Below, in pieces: positions 22,431 through 33,557 of a stretch of DNA of 64,000 nucleotides. Position numbers and translations under genes: made by a program. Numbering within the stretch: position 1 is the stretch's first letter; every line of letters starts with the position of its first letter. The notes beneath the pieces were generated by a model. That model did no database searches. It was not told the origin of the DNA and was given only the letters and a program-made list of their open reading frames with translations. Source of the DNA: Hygrocybe punicea (taxonomy: Eukaryota; Basidiomycota; Agaricomycetes; Agaricales; Hygrophoraceae); NCBI GenBank assembly GCA_963556145.1, contig OY744461.1, positions 6,458,891 through 6,522,890 of the forward strand, read 5' to 3'.

Positions 22431-24099
22431 TCAATAGGCTATAAATGTCCTTCTATAAATACGTCCAGCAGGATCAATAAGATTGCTAATCTCACTGCAA
22501 TCTTCTTAGACAGATGGTTGTCATCTACATCCTCACAAGCCTTTCACTCTGATGTATGAGCGTATGACATTTTCTTTGCGGGATGCCCATTACCACACAA
22601 ATCCTCCATCACTTGGCGTTTGCATTTAGTCCAAGCTGATGTTGAGCATCATCCACATATTTCAAGTCATCTACATACTGAAGGCTTGACAGCATGCAGA
22701 GATAGAGAGGACTGGTAAGATAAGCAATTGTGAGTGAGGAATGCCATAATCATGTCAAGGCTTGGAGGGAGAAGTCAGCTGAGAGAGGATCACATTCTGA
22801 GTTATGCTGGTCTACTTGATTGTGGATGTATGATCTGTGCCATTGATGTTGGCTACATTAAAGTGCATAACATCCTGACAAAGCCATATCTCAACCCATT
22901 CAATTCATACATGAGCAATGGGACACAACCCAAAACAGGACAAATCATGGAGTATTGCGAACTTCATTTACATCTCTGTGATCATCAAGAACTCCTTCAT
23001 TTTGCTGTTATGACATTGGCCAAGATGGATATTTTCCTAGGATACGATTGGCTGAAGAAACATAATCCAGAAATTGATTGGTGAGAGAATGAGATCAATT
23101 TTTCTCTGGTTATGGCCAACCAATGATGATATGATTGATAAAGTTCAACACTGTTGTCTGGGAACATCCACTTTGGTTCAACGAGGTCATGGCGGAAACA
23201 ATAGAACCTGTACATTTCTGTTCCTTCGTAACAAAGCCAACTGAACTTGCAATCAAAGCACAAGAACAGCAAAAGGAAAAGACATTTGAAGAACTGGTAC
23301 CTGAGATCTATCATGAATATCATGATGTTTTCAAACCATCTGGTTTTGATGAGCTACCCACACAGAAACCCTGGGACCATGCCATCACCCTGAAACCTGA
23401 GGCACCAGATCATCATGACTGTAAACTCTATCCATTATCACCGATTGAACAACAAGATTTGGACAAATTCCTTGATGAAACCTCAAGACTGGACGAATCT
23501 GACCATCAAAGTCACCATATACATTGTCTTTCTTTTTCGTCTCAAAGAAGGATGCCACAGAACAATGACCGATACAGGATTGTTGATGGCTGAATTCATG
23601 GACCATTGATGATAAATACCCATTGCCACTGATCAATGACATCATCAATCAGTTAGCAAATGTGAAGTTTTTTACCAAACTGCATGTTCATTGGAGCTTC
23701 AATAATGTCTGCATCAAAGAAGGCAATGAGCATAAAGCTGCCTTCTTGACACTGAAAGGATTATTCAAACCAACTGTCATGTTCTTCGGTCTAAAGAATT
23801 CACCACTGACATTCCAACATTCAATGAATTACGTCTTTTGGTATGAAATACATGAAGGATGGTTATTGGTTTATATGGACAACATCCTCATTTTCTTGAA
23901 ATCATTGGAAGAGAATCAAGAATGAACAAAATGTATCTTATACATTTTCTGTGACAACAACCTCTTCCTGAAGCTGAAGAAATGCACGTTTGACAAAGAA
24001 AAGGTAGATTAGTTAGGCCTCATTGTTGGAAATTGACAGGTCCAAATATATCCAATCAAGACATATGCCATTACTGAATGGCCAACACCCACAAATAAG

Positions 24100-25080
24100 T
24101 AAGGCCCTCCACGGGTAGGGGTAAACCCGCGGTTATTCCCAAAAGGGTAACGCGGGTTCGGGTACGGTGTCCCGATTTGGACACCGTGCCCAAACCGCAC
24201 CCTTCACCCGCGGGTGGCTGCGGTTGTGCGAGTTGGCCTCTGGGTTGGCCTCCCAAGACCCAGTAAGTACTTAGTTTTCTGTTATTTTACTACTACTAAT
24301 TTATTTTATTTTACTTCCTAGATATTTCATATACAAACCAACTCGAAAATGAACAACAACGAACGACAACAACAACGAATGACAACAACAACGAATGACA
24401 ACAACAACGAATGACAACAACAACGAATGACAACAACAACGAACGCGAGCTCAGCAAGGCAAACAACGGAACAAGGCCGGGAGGGTGGTGCGCCCACCGA
24501 ACGGCCCAGGTATGTGCCCCCATTCTAGCCTCCAAGACGTTTGCTAACGCCAGCCAACAACCATGGCTCCCAACCGCGCCTCACAACAACCACAGCACAC
24601 CAACCACGCCTCGCGGACACACGTCAACGTGTGTTCGCGAGGTCTCCAGCCACAGAAGACACAAGGACCTCGCAAACACGCGCAGACGCGTCGACTTGCG
24701 CGTAGGGCTCACGCAGCACCCCCACCCCTCGCAAACGAGGTTGAACGAGGTTACCCCCCGAGCACGGAGCCCGCCAGAGACCCCCCCATCTACCTCGTGA
24801 GGGTGACGATGAGGTATGGGGCTCCACTCGCGAACAAGAGTACCCACCAAAGACCCCCGTTTACCTCGCGAGGGTGACGACGACGTCAATTGACGTCCGT
24901 CTGGCCCGCGCGAGGTATGGGGCTCCCAGGTGCCCGCGGTGTACCGAGTACCCGCCGTCTACTGTCGTACCCGCCTCTAGCGGGTATGGTATGTACCCGT
25001 TATCCGAACGGGTGCGGGTACAGCGGGTATGGGTGCGGTGTCCGGAAATCGGACCCGCGGTATACCCGTGGAGGGCCTTA
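24100..25080. mobile_element. MITE 2, hAT-like, CGGGTA-rich, 981 bp
   Basis: Perfect 8-bp duplication CAAATAAG (24092-24099 and 25081-25088) and a perfect 18-bp TIR TAAGGCCCTCCACGGGTA at both ends, followed by CGGGTA-rich subterminal sequence. The left subterminal part contains an inverted pair ACGGTGTCC/GGACACCGT (24164-24187). The interior is CpG-rich with a 15-bp-arm hairpin (24610-24641). No transposase. It lies inside the dead gypsy RT/RNase H region, and removing it joins the two coding parts in frame. Perfect ends and retained CpG indicate a young insertion. Confidence 0.93.
24346..24440 (+). repeat. ACAACAACGAATG minisatellite inside MITE 2
   Basis: Repeated units of ACAACAACGAATG with small length variation (about six copies). 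They give several open frames on either strand, none of which is likely to be a protein. Confidence 0.75.
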
Positions 25081-25850
25081 CAAATAAGACAGAATTACAA
25101 TGATTCATCGGTTTTCTTAACTTTGATAGTCATTTTGTGAAAAGCTTTTCCCAGATCACAGCCCCATTACATCAATTGATGGGCAATAAAAAATGGTATT
25201 GGATGGACAAACAACAGGACACTTTGGATTGGTTGAAGACAATCATAACAACTGATCCCATTCTTGTTCTACCTGTCCAGGATAAGAGATTCATCATTGA
25301 ATATGATACACTGGCCTTTGTGATTGGTGCCACCTTATCACAAGAATAACCCGATGGTCTCTTTTGCCTGGTCCCATATATGTTCACTACAATGACACCC
25401 AGCTGAATGAAATTATCAAATCTTCAATAAAGAGCTGCTTGCGATCATCCGATGTTTTGAAGAATGGCAACAATTCCTCCTTGGCATGAAAGAACAAATC
25501 AACATCTATACCAATCATTGAAATCTGGAATGTTATCGGAAACCACAAGACCTCACATGATGACAAGCACAGCACGATGGATTGCTTTCTTACAGGATTA
25601 CAATTTCTGTCTCCTGTATTGAAAAGGGTTGCAAAACAAGAAAGCCCATCTTCTCTCCTGACATGTTGATCATAAACCAACAGACATCAACAACAAAGGG
25701 ATGATTGGTCTGCATCCTTATTTGTCAAACCAGAACATTCATTCTGTCAAATCTTACATTCTTCCTCATCCACCGATAACATCATTTCGCTACACCACGA
25801 CAATCCCATTGCCCATCAGGGAATCAACCCAGATATGAGATGGTTATATA

Positions 25851-26407
25851 TGCCTTGAGCTGACCCACAATCATTAACATTGTTTGACATTATGCTCACA
25901 CTTAGATCTAGGTAGGGATGGCATGGTTGTGATGGTAGAAGTCAATCAAATTAGTAGAATGATATTTGATGTGCCATAGATCAACAACACATGCCCTTGA
26001 ATATCATTCCTCCAAGAAAAGGAAGGTCATGGTGGGGTTGAAGGAATCCCACCATATATAGCAGAGTGGTAGAATCTGAACTTTGCTTGAATAAAAGTCA
26101 TAATAGCCAAAACAAGAGAGTTATTGTCCATTTGCTACCACAACAACAGTATGGTACCATAGCTCCTTACCACACAGAAATACTGTTCTGCTCATGTAGC
26201 AACTAAGGCATCATATTGTCATGGCTGATATACTGATGATAGGGGATGTAGCAATGACTTCATGTTGGTAGGAAGTCAGCAATATTCTCATACTGGACTC
26301 CAGGAATATCCGAAATAGAAGGCAAAAACATATATTTGGTGAACGTGCGAAAAATGAGAAAATACAAAGCAGCGTCACACATGAACTATTCCCGACCAAT
26401 TGATACT
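25851..26407. other. No recognisable gene
   Basis: Between the faded gypsy pol and the end of the DUF6698-type gene. Mixed-composition sequence; only a 62-codon minus-strand frame (26211-26399) without motifs. It may include the 3' region of the neighbouring minus-strand gene. Confidence 0.5.
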
Positions 26408-27705
26408 CTACTCAGGATTCACATCGCCTAATGTGAACATATTATCTGCGCACCTCTTCTCCTTGATGCGAGAGAGAGCACTTCCTTCAATTGGTACTTT
26501 GGCGTCAGAGCACGCATGGGGGAAGATTTTCCTATAAAAAGCCTTTGTCAGAATGTTGTACAGAACCACATTCAAAGGCAGAATGAAGATTCACTCACCT
26601 ATTCCACCAATTTAAAAGGTCTTGCACTTCATCCTTCTCCTCTGGATCATCGAGTAGGTCAAGAACACTGTTATAGAACATCTCGGAATCAGTGACAAGA
26701 TCTGTACGCGAGAAGGTGCTTGAAGAACACAAGGCGAAGCGAACCTACAAGGTTGTCAGCAACAGCGTTATTGAAGATTAGCGAGACTACCTGAGTACCG
26801 ATGTACGCCAGAAACGCCTTTGTGACACAAGTCATGCCATAGATGCGTGCATTTCCCGATCGCGTAGCTTTTGGTTCATCCTCGTCAACTGAACTCGGCG
26901 AGGTAAAGACATGTTTGAATCCCTATGTCACCCAACGTAAGGAATAGAAAGCAAACGACAGAATGAAAACTAACTGCAACCAGGAGCTGACTCCTCAATA
27001 GTCCATTCCAGGATCATACTCAAGGTCAGTGTATAGAAAGATGGGCCATTGGTCACCGTGGACATGCGTTTCACCACTGCAGAGCATCTCTTTGACACTG
27101 GGAGTAGTTTCAGCCCACAATGTCATACCACACAATAGTGGCTTACCTGGGTATAGACCAATCTATTCCGTTGGGGCAGAGTAAGGCGCCCGTTCTCTCA
27201 TGGTGGAACCCACGAGTTGTCTTGACTTTACGACTGAGGGATGGAGCGAGAGTCCGTCCCGGCGGAGTAATCCAATCAATAATCGCAAATTTCAATGTTT
27301 TGGTGTCATCAGCGTGTGCTCTGTTCATGCCTTTCTGTATCTAAACAACGGCAGGTATGATGACTGTAAGATGGCTGAAGACAGTTTACTAACCATATCA
27401 GCAACAAACTCGACCTCTTTGTCAGTTCCAGATAAATGCCGTTCCTCGAGGCCAACACAAATCTTAAGCAATTCCTGAAACAAATTATCCTCATGACGTT
27501 TGCTTCCAGAAACATGGACATGAGAACTGAATTGTCTGTCTCCTGGCATGAACACTTACCATACTGTCTCGGGGGGTGTTGCGTCTTCCTCTGCCAAGCG
27601 AAGGAGGCCATTTGTGATGAGTACCTTGACATTGCAGAATGCATAAGACACTCGACCGAAGTGACGGCCGTGATGTACCAGGGGATCGGTGATGGCACTG
27701 TCTAA
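26408..27705 (-). pseudogene. DUF6698-type fungal protein, interrupted
   Basis: Minus-strand exons read in order: HHGRHFGRVSYAFCNVKVL (about 27690-27570), GLEERHLSGTDKEVEFVADM (about 27460-27400), DDTKTLKFAIIDWITPPG with KTTRGFHHERTGALLCP (27320-27150), GDQWPIFLYTDLEYDPG (about 27060), GFKHVFTSPSSVDEDEP (26922-26791), VRFALCSSSTFSRTDL with WWNR (26744-26599) and KIFPHACSDAK to the stop at 26408 (26531-26408). The block order and spacing match the DUF6698 proteins that are abundant in Agaricomycetes, of unknown function and often near transposons. A TGA at 26995-26997 interrupts the exon before GFKHVF, and the junction there does not keep phase. The first exon was not found. Confidence 0.68.
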
Positions 27706-28079
27706 TCATGTCAGCAGGCACAACGAGGATACTTAACAATCGCTAATGCTTTCTTCCTTGGGCTGCTTTGTAGTGCATCATCTTGCACCTGCCGACCAGT
27801 CGATGCTTCCGTCCCAGGCATTGTTGCCTAGCTCGAAATCTGATGATAGAGGAGGATATGAGATGATCTTTTCCAAAACTGCAGCCTTTATAAACAGTCA
27901 TCTGGAAATGAAATCTGACAGAGATTAATGTCGAGATACATAATAGAACTCCGCCAACTGTGACGGACCTCAGGAAATGTAATGCATTATTGGTGGGTGT
28001 TGAATATGCACAAATATACACACCCGACGATTTACTAGTAGCTCCTGGCAACTGATAAGTTGTTAGACGTGACTTCGAA

Positions 28080-28488
28080 ATGGAAAATATGCCCACCTCC
28101 GAAAAGCAAGTCGCCAAACGACGTAACGAGGATGATATTGAAGTAACCGTGAGGTGTGTTGCTCCCTACACCATAGACCTTCTTCATCGAGTATCATCTC
28201 AGGGTCATCCGGAATAAAAAGGCTCGTCGCACGATGGACGAAGGGGATAATGATCCTGTTGTTACGGAAGGTCACAATGGTCAGTCATCATTTCTCATTT
28301 TACTAATAATGAAAGGTCCTACCGACGCCATGTAGAGGCCAAGATCAGGGACACAAATGAATGACTCCTGAAAGCACAACAAGAACTCCGCTCTGCACAA
28401 GAAGACATTCAAGTGCTGACCCTGAAACTCATAGATTGTGAGGCGAAGCTGGAGAATACCTGCCGAAGACTATCCATAGGTCCATAAT
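28080..28488 (+). pseudogene. Short coiled-coil protein remnant
   Basis: An exon from ATG 28080 to 28148 (MENMPTSEKQVAKRRNEDD) ends at a GTGAGG donor. A later exon from about 28318 encodes a heptad-rich stretch (SYRRHVEAKIRDTNE, then LLKAQQELRSAQEDIQVL). A TGA at 28362-28364 splits this exon in frame. Its 3' part overlaps the last exon of the minus-strand gene at 28409-29400. The function cannot be told; it could be a fragment of a larger gene. Confidence 0.4.
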
Positions 28489-29400
28489 GCCCACCCTGGA
28501 TACGAGGAATGATGTGCATTTTAATGGCATTTTGAATCCATTGACGGGCCATAAAAAAACCAGCTGTAATCTGCAAAAAAAAGAAAAAAAGCGTTGAAGA
28601 CAACTTAGTACAGCATGCTTACTTACCTCTTTGAGGATCACGGGGTGGGGACATTCCACCGTACCAAATCTGACATAATGTCCCAGTCTGCTATCCGTCT
28701 TGTCTGGTAAAAACAAATCAATACAAGTCGTGAAAATGAAACGTAACGTACCATATAGTGGCTGCCAGTAGGGCTCGCCTCGAGACCGATGAAGATACAA
28801 TGCTGAGACAAATAGTTCCTGATGTCCATTCAGGAGTCATTGTTCCTCGCCGCAAAACCACGAATAACACGGGATGCCGACTTCATACATTCCCTTTGCC
28901 ACTTGCACGAGCGCCAACCAATCGGATGACTGAGCAACGTCTTCGGAGGTTAGCGCGGTGGTAAAACTGCCATCTCGATAAGATGGAGACGCAGGTATGG
29001 GGATGTGGGTGTAATGGTGTTGAACATCTTTGAATGTTACGAGATTGGTATCGGAGAGGATCACCAGAGGCGGCAAAAATCCAGAAGTGTGGGGGATCGT
29101 GACCAATGTTGCGTGTGAGTCAAGTACCTGGGCCTGCGCAGAGGATGATGAGGAGGCCGCAGTTGAGACAGGCACAAATGAAGAGGTTGAGCTTTGCACA
29201 AAAGGCGGCAAGTGATCATCCGATAACGGCGATGACGACGTGTCGAGTGAATTCAGGGAAAGATTAGTCTAAGGACGGTGATGCATTCATTTTGTGAGTG
29301 TCGAGGATGGCATATCATCTGAATTACTTACCCAATCAGGGTGGAAGAAAGTAAGGAGATCATTCAAGTTGTCGTCGCAATTGAGGTCGAGATCAGACAT
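28409..29400 (-). pseudogene. Unknown four-exon protein preceded by a 30-bp minisatellite
   Basis: Exon 1 is 29400-29332 (MSDLDLNCDDNLNDLL, ending at a GTAAGT donor). Exon 2 starts after CCTTAG near 29272 and runs through Ser-rich sequence to CYSWFCGEEQ and on to about 28752. Exon 3 (about 28703-28628) reads DKTDSRLGHYVRFG. Exon 4 starts after TTGCAG near 28572 (ITAGFFMARQWIQNA). A TGA at 28837-28839 interrupts exon 2, after which the frame goes on in phase. The family is not recognised, although the layout (Ser-rich N-terminus, compact C-terminus) is common among agaric proteins. The 3' end is uncertain. Confidence 0.5.
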
Positions 29401-29580
29401 GAGGATATAACGATGGTATAACGGGGTGATGAGGATATAACGATGGTATAACGGGGTGATGAGGATATAACGATGGTATAATGGGGTGATGAGGATATAA
29501 CGATGATATAATGGGGTAATGAGGATATAACGATGGTATAATGGGGTAATGAGGATATAACGATGGTATAATGGCGTAAT
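29401..29580 (-). repeat. Six tandem copies of a 30-bp unit next to a start codon
   Basis: Exactly six 30-bp units, each beginning GAGGATATAACGATG on the plus strand, with one to three substitutions between copies. The array touches the ATG at 29400 of the minus-strand gene, so it forms its 5' untranslated region or promoter. Each unit holds TATA-like TTATAYCATC sequence on the minus strand. The array has no stop codon in any minus frame, so it appears as long open frames, but these lack an ATG. Confidence 0.92.
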
Positions 29581-29934
29581 TCCAATTCGTCTTTGCTTCA
29601 ATGCTTATTACGTTCTTCAATAAAGCGACTAAATTTAACTAAAGCTTGCTTGTACTAGCAATTAAACATTACTACAAATTTAGAGTAATTGGGATTGGAG
29701 TAGCGACAGGTCGTGGCATTGTTTGTATTATTATAGTGCTCACCTGAGGGCAGGTTCTGGTCGGGTTTCCCCAAATATCAAAATGGGTTCGAAACCGCCC
29801 TGAGGTGTCAGCTATGGTTCTCGGCTAAATGATAGTCAATCACTTTCTTCCGCAACTCTAGTAGTCTAGCAGTCTAGTAGTTAGTACAATTATTTTTCGT
29901 AATTCAACGTCCCAATTGTGAATTCGCACCGATC

Positions 29935-32666
29935 ATGACTTCGAATTACTGCAAAGGTGGTTACAAACGACAAAGAGTCATGGTGGGCTACAACTTGAAC
30001 TTGGAGGTCACGGTGAGCATACCAATGCGGCCCAGGACCATTCCCAGTGCTTGAACCTTCGTTCTTAGCATAATAGTGTCACCAAATTCCTGGACCTGCA
30101 TGTGCATGACCACGACGACACAGACACAGACACGGATTCGAATTTAAATTATGATTCAGAGATGAGCTCGGAGTTGCCTGGTAAATCATCCCCGTCTCGT
30201 CCTCTGCAATTTGAGGACTTTATGGATCTAGGGTCGGACGCCGACTCGGAGTCTGCGCCGCTCGCAACCGAGCGTTTCTGGGCCCAGCGGCCAAGTTATC
30301 AACATTCACTTTGGGACGAGCACGAAGAACTGGCAAGCCAGGCAGAGTGGCTCAAAGAGAAATATCAACGGAATAGTGTCGTCCCTACTATGCTTGATTC
30401 GACTCCCGACACTCAATTGCGGGTTCTCGATGAACCTCATGCCGGAGACATGAATCTTTGGTGCATTAGCATCAAGGTGAGTGGTCTAATAAGTCTTTGC
30501 TACTCAACTTGACGTTGCTGTTTGTTATAGGTTGGAGTTGGATTGCCTGGAATTTCTTCTTCGCAAATGTGGCAGCACTGATGGCTCGAGTCTGACGATC
30601 GCTTCCGCCTTCTGGCGACCATCCATTCCAGGCACTATCTATGTCAAAGCCCCAAGTACTGGGGATATTCGACGGGCTTTTGCACACATGCACATAGTCT
30701 ATGTTGATCGGGAAATTAGCCTCGTGCCCCTGCCTGAGCGTGTGCAACTTCTCGAGTTGAAAACAGTGAACTCAGCCATGACTGTGGCCAAAGGTGACTG
30801 GGTGCGTACCAGGAGTGGCACGTACAAAGGGGATATTGGTTATGTCACGGAGGTGGTCACATACAGTGCCAAGGTTAGAGTGTTCCTTGTGCCTCACCTC
30901 TCCTACCTCGAGCCTTCCAAGGATCTCAAGTGCTTGCCGGAAACTCGTCCTCTTCCCGCACTGTTTGATGCCAACCGAGCCCGCAACATTTTTGGTACCG
31001 AAGCTGTTCAACAGGGCAAAGATTGGCTCACATTCCAGGGGATGAAGTTTAAGGATGGCTTTTTGGAACGATGGGTTAATGTTCACACCTTGAACACAAA
31101 GAATGTCCGTCCTACTTTTGAGGAGATCAAATTGTTCAACGCGAGTTCGGGATGGTGTAAAGTGGCCAGGCATTGGTGGAATGTTGAGGACACCATTGCT
31201 TCATTGAGCGTTAACGATCGCATCAAAATTATTAAAGGAGAGCTGAAAGGACTTCACGGTATTATTACCTCCAAGGATGTCAACTCAGTGCAAGTGCACC
31301 TGCGCAAAGATGACAATGATGCTCTGAACGAGGACAAACTAGTTGAGGTTCCAGCACATCAGATTCATAAATCTTTCAGTGTTGGAGACTACGTTCATGC
31401 TGGTAAATCGGGTTTTATAGTGGGCATGTCTAGCGATTACATTTTGCAAATTACTATGGTGTCAGCCGACTCGCAATTTAACAATATAGAGGTAAAGGCA
31501 TTGCTGCCATGTAGATTCTCTTGTTGACGTCATCTTGACCAGTCAAACCTCGTTCATTCGGTTCCCGATCATATAGAAGTGCATGCCTTCCATGTCGATT
31601 TCGCGGAGCAGAATCGTTTACCGAGGCCCCTGGCCGGAACCATTACCCAACGCCCCATCATGCAAACCATCAAAGATCCAGTAGCCGGAAAGAGGGTGCT
31701 TGTGGTGGGGTTGAATAAATTTTGTGGGTATCATGGGACCATCATACACACCCACGAACATCTCAAAATGTATGATGTCCGCATGGATGCTAATGGCAAA
31801 GTCATGCGATTTAAAGAAGACTTCTTGGTTCAGATATTGTAAAACTCATGTTTATATTCCTGTTCCATAAGGCGCCTGACTTCTGCTTGATGCAGGAATC
31901 GCAGGCCGCTATATTATTTTCAGGATGCCCCGCCAGAAGCTTCCCAGCTGGTATTGCTACCATCCCTTGAATCGGTTGTTCCCAGGCCCTCAACACCCAT
32001 GTGGGAATCTCCTTTGGCCCGGGGTGGAAGTCCTGCTTGGGAACCTTCTTCCCGAACACCACTGCCAGACCGAGATTCTCTGTCAACAGCCCTCTTGGAG
32101 CGGCTAAATCGTGGGGAACCCAGCTCTCAGGATCCCTCAATACAATGGCCAGGGAAAGTTATAAACAACGATATAGAAGAAAGAGGAGTATCCTTACCAT
32201 CAGGTACTGTTCCACTATTGTCACATTTCCCCTTCGCTGACTCCTTTGCACAGGTGTCCACAAACACTGGCTTGCCATGCAAAGTTTGCACGGAAAATTG
32301 ATCAAATTGCATGTATCAGGCTTCAACAGAAATCTGGGCAGCTGGAGAAAAGGTATTAGTGAAGGCACCGTCGCCCGCACTTTGGGCATGCCTGTCAGCG
32401 GTGATCCACCAGAAATTGAGATCAAGCCGATGATTCCAGGTGCCGATACAGTTCTGATCCCGTTGCGTTACCTTGAACCAGTACATCCCTGGGGTGCCAA
32501 GGAAAAGGCGGTTTGTATTGCTGGAGATCATCAAGGAGTAGATGTAGTCGTTGTGGAAGCCGGAGAATATCTGTGGCGTTTGGCGCCGTTAGATAATCCT
32601 CGCTGCCCTCTATATACCGCTCCGCGTGAGCATCTCGTAATTTTAACAAATTTGATAGTATCATGA
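29935..32666 (+). pseudogene. Spt5-like NGN/KOW protein, probably decayed
   Basis: Exon 1 is 29935-30012 and exon 2 is 30069-30476, both in phase. Exon 2 is acidic (HDDTDTDTDSN) and ends WCISIK, the first strand of an NGN domain. The next exon (from 30531) carries the rest of NGN (GTIYVKAPSTGDIRRAF, YVDREISLVP) and a KOW motif (AKGDWVRTRSGTYKGDIG), but its coding frame is one base off the splice junction. More KOW-like segments follow (SVNDRIKIIKGELKGLHG; GKRVLVVGLNKFCGYHG), then a Pro/Ser-rich part with TPMWESP and PAWEPSSRTP, like the Spt5 C-terminal repeats, and a last KOW-like domain to TGA 32666. Spt5 binds RNA polymerase II and sets elongation. A TGA at 31525-31527 and the frame slip indicate a pseudogene or a poorly resolved model; such paralogues are expanded in agarics. 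Confidence 0.68.
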
Positions 32667-32772
32667 ATTCAATCCTTTCTTTCCAATCTTAAATCACAAG
32701 CCTGTGTGACAGGCCGTGGAATAACATTATACGCACGAAAACAAAAAATTTGAAGGGCAACAGAAAAGCAAG

Positions 32773-33329
32773 TCACCCTTGTTGGAAACTACGTGAAAAA
32801 GTCCCAAATACCTCCTCTTCGCTTTCCAGATCCTCCTCCTCTTGGCTCTGTGACGCCTTCAACAATGCGTCCTTCCCCTTCTGACTGAAATGTCCAAAAC
32901 TTCCAGCGCCAACTTCAAGATGGATTGTGAGGTCATGGGGAGTGAGGTCAAGAGGAAGGGGAGGTGGCTCTGTGTTGTGGTAAAGCCAGTAAAGGTCATG
33001 GTGTACTGGCCCACCCCGAGACCCAGCGATTCTGAATTCCTCCATAATGAGTTGGTCTTGTATTTTCATTAATTCATCCAGCTGCTGCACTAGTGTAGTG
33101 CGCATAGTCTGCTTCTTCTGGGAAATTTTGCTTAAAGATTGCTGGAACTCGGATGTTTGGCTCGTATGGATAAACTACAACAATCGTTATCAGTTCCTGG
33201 TCGTGTTGGAGATTCAAGACTCACTATAGTGGGATCCAGCCCATAATCATCTTTGAAGAAAGGATGTTGGAAAAGATAATTCTGAACAGCAGCGAGTTGA
33301 AAGCAATCCGTCTGATTGAGATAGTACAT
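32773..33329 (-). CDS. Unknown two-exon protein
   Basis: Exons 33329-33225 and 33174-32773 (minus), joined by a 50-bp GTGAGT...GTAG intron in phase, give 168 residues without internal stop. It starts MYYLNQTDCFQLAAVQN, then has a glutamine-rich helical part (QQSLSKISQKKQ), a section with YWLYHNTEPPPLPLDL, and an acidic end (EEEDLESEEE). A longer first exon from 33513 in another frame is possible. The family is not recognised. It is convergent with the Spt5-like gene and divergent from the Myb gene at 33558. Confidence 0.45.
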
Positions 33330-33557
33330 CGTTATTTACAAGATAGGAGATAGGAGTAGTAGGCGGAGACACTGAGGATAGCGGATTTTTACAAGAGATG
33401 CCCTGAGGTAACATTGCATTTCCAGGATCATGTGCCAAACTTGGTCTTTTTCTTGTACACAATATACATTGAGTGAGACTTGGAATAATATCAAGTAGAG
33501 TGTTGTAGTCCATGATCAAAAACTTCCCAGTTATTTAGACAAATTATTCACTCCATC

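Larger units (their letters stand above)
22734..25850 (+). pseudogene. Ty3/gypsy retrotransposon pol remnant (protease, RT, RNase H)
   Basis: Degenerate pol in order: a protease region (LDCGCMICAIDVGYIK, where DSG or DTG is expected, then IFLGYDWLKKHNPEIDW), and RT from 23135 (DELPTQKPWDHAITL, then FFTKLHVHWSFNNVCIKEG, FFGLKNSPLTFQ). The RT active site reads YMDN at 23872-23883 instead of YMDD, so it would be dead even without the stops. RNase H begins after 25137 (SQITAPLHQLM, VLPVQDKRFIIEYD). Hints of the integrase zinc region appear before the copy fades near 25850. Several TGA and TAG stops and frame changes occur, and MITE 2 is inserted at 24100-25080. No LTRs were found. Confidence 0.85.

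Noticed and set aside
29745..29810. Small inverted pair GAGGGCAGG/CCGCCCTGAG as another MITE of the CGGGTA family
   Set aside because: Only about 65 bp, the flanking 8-mers do not match, and there is no hexamer clustering; too weak to call.
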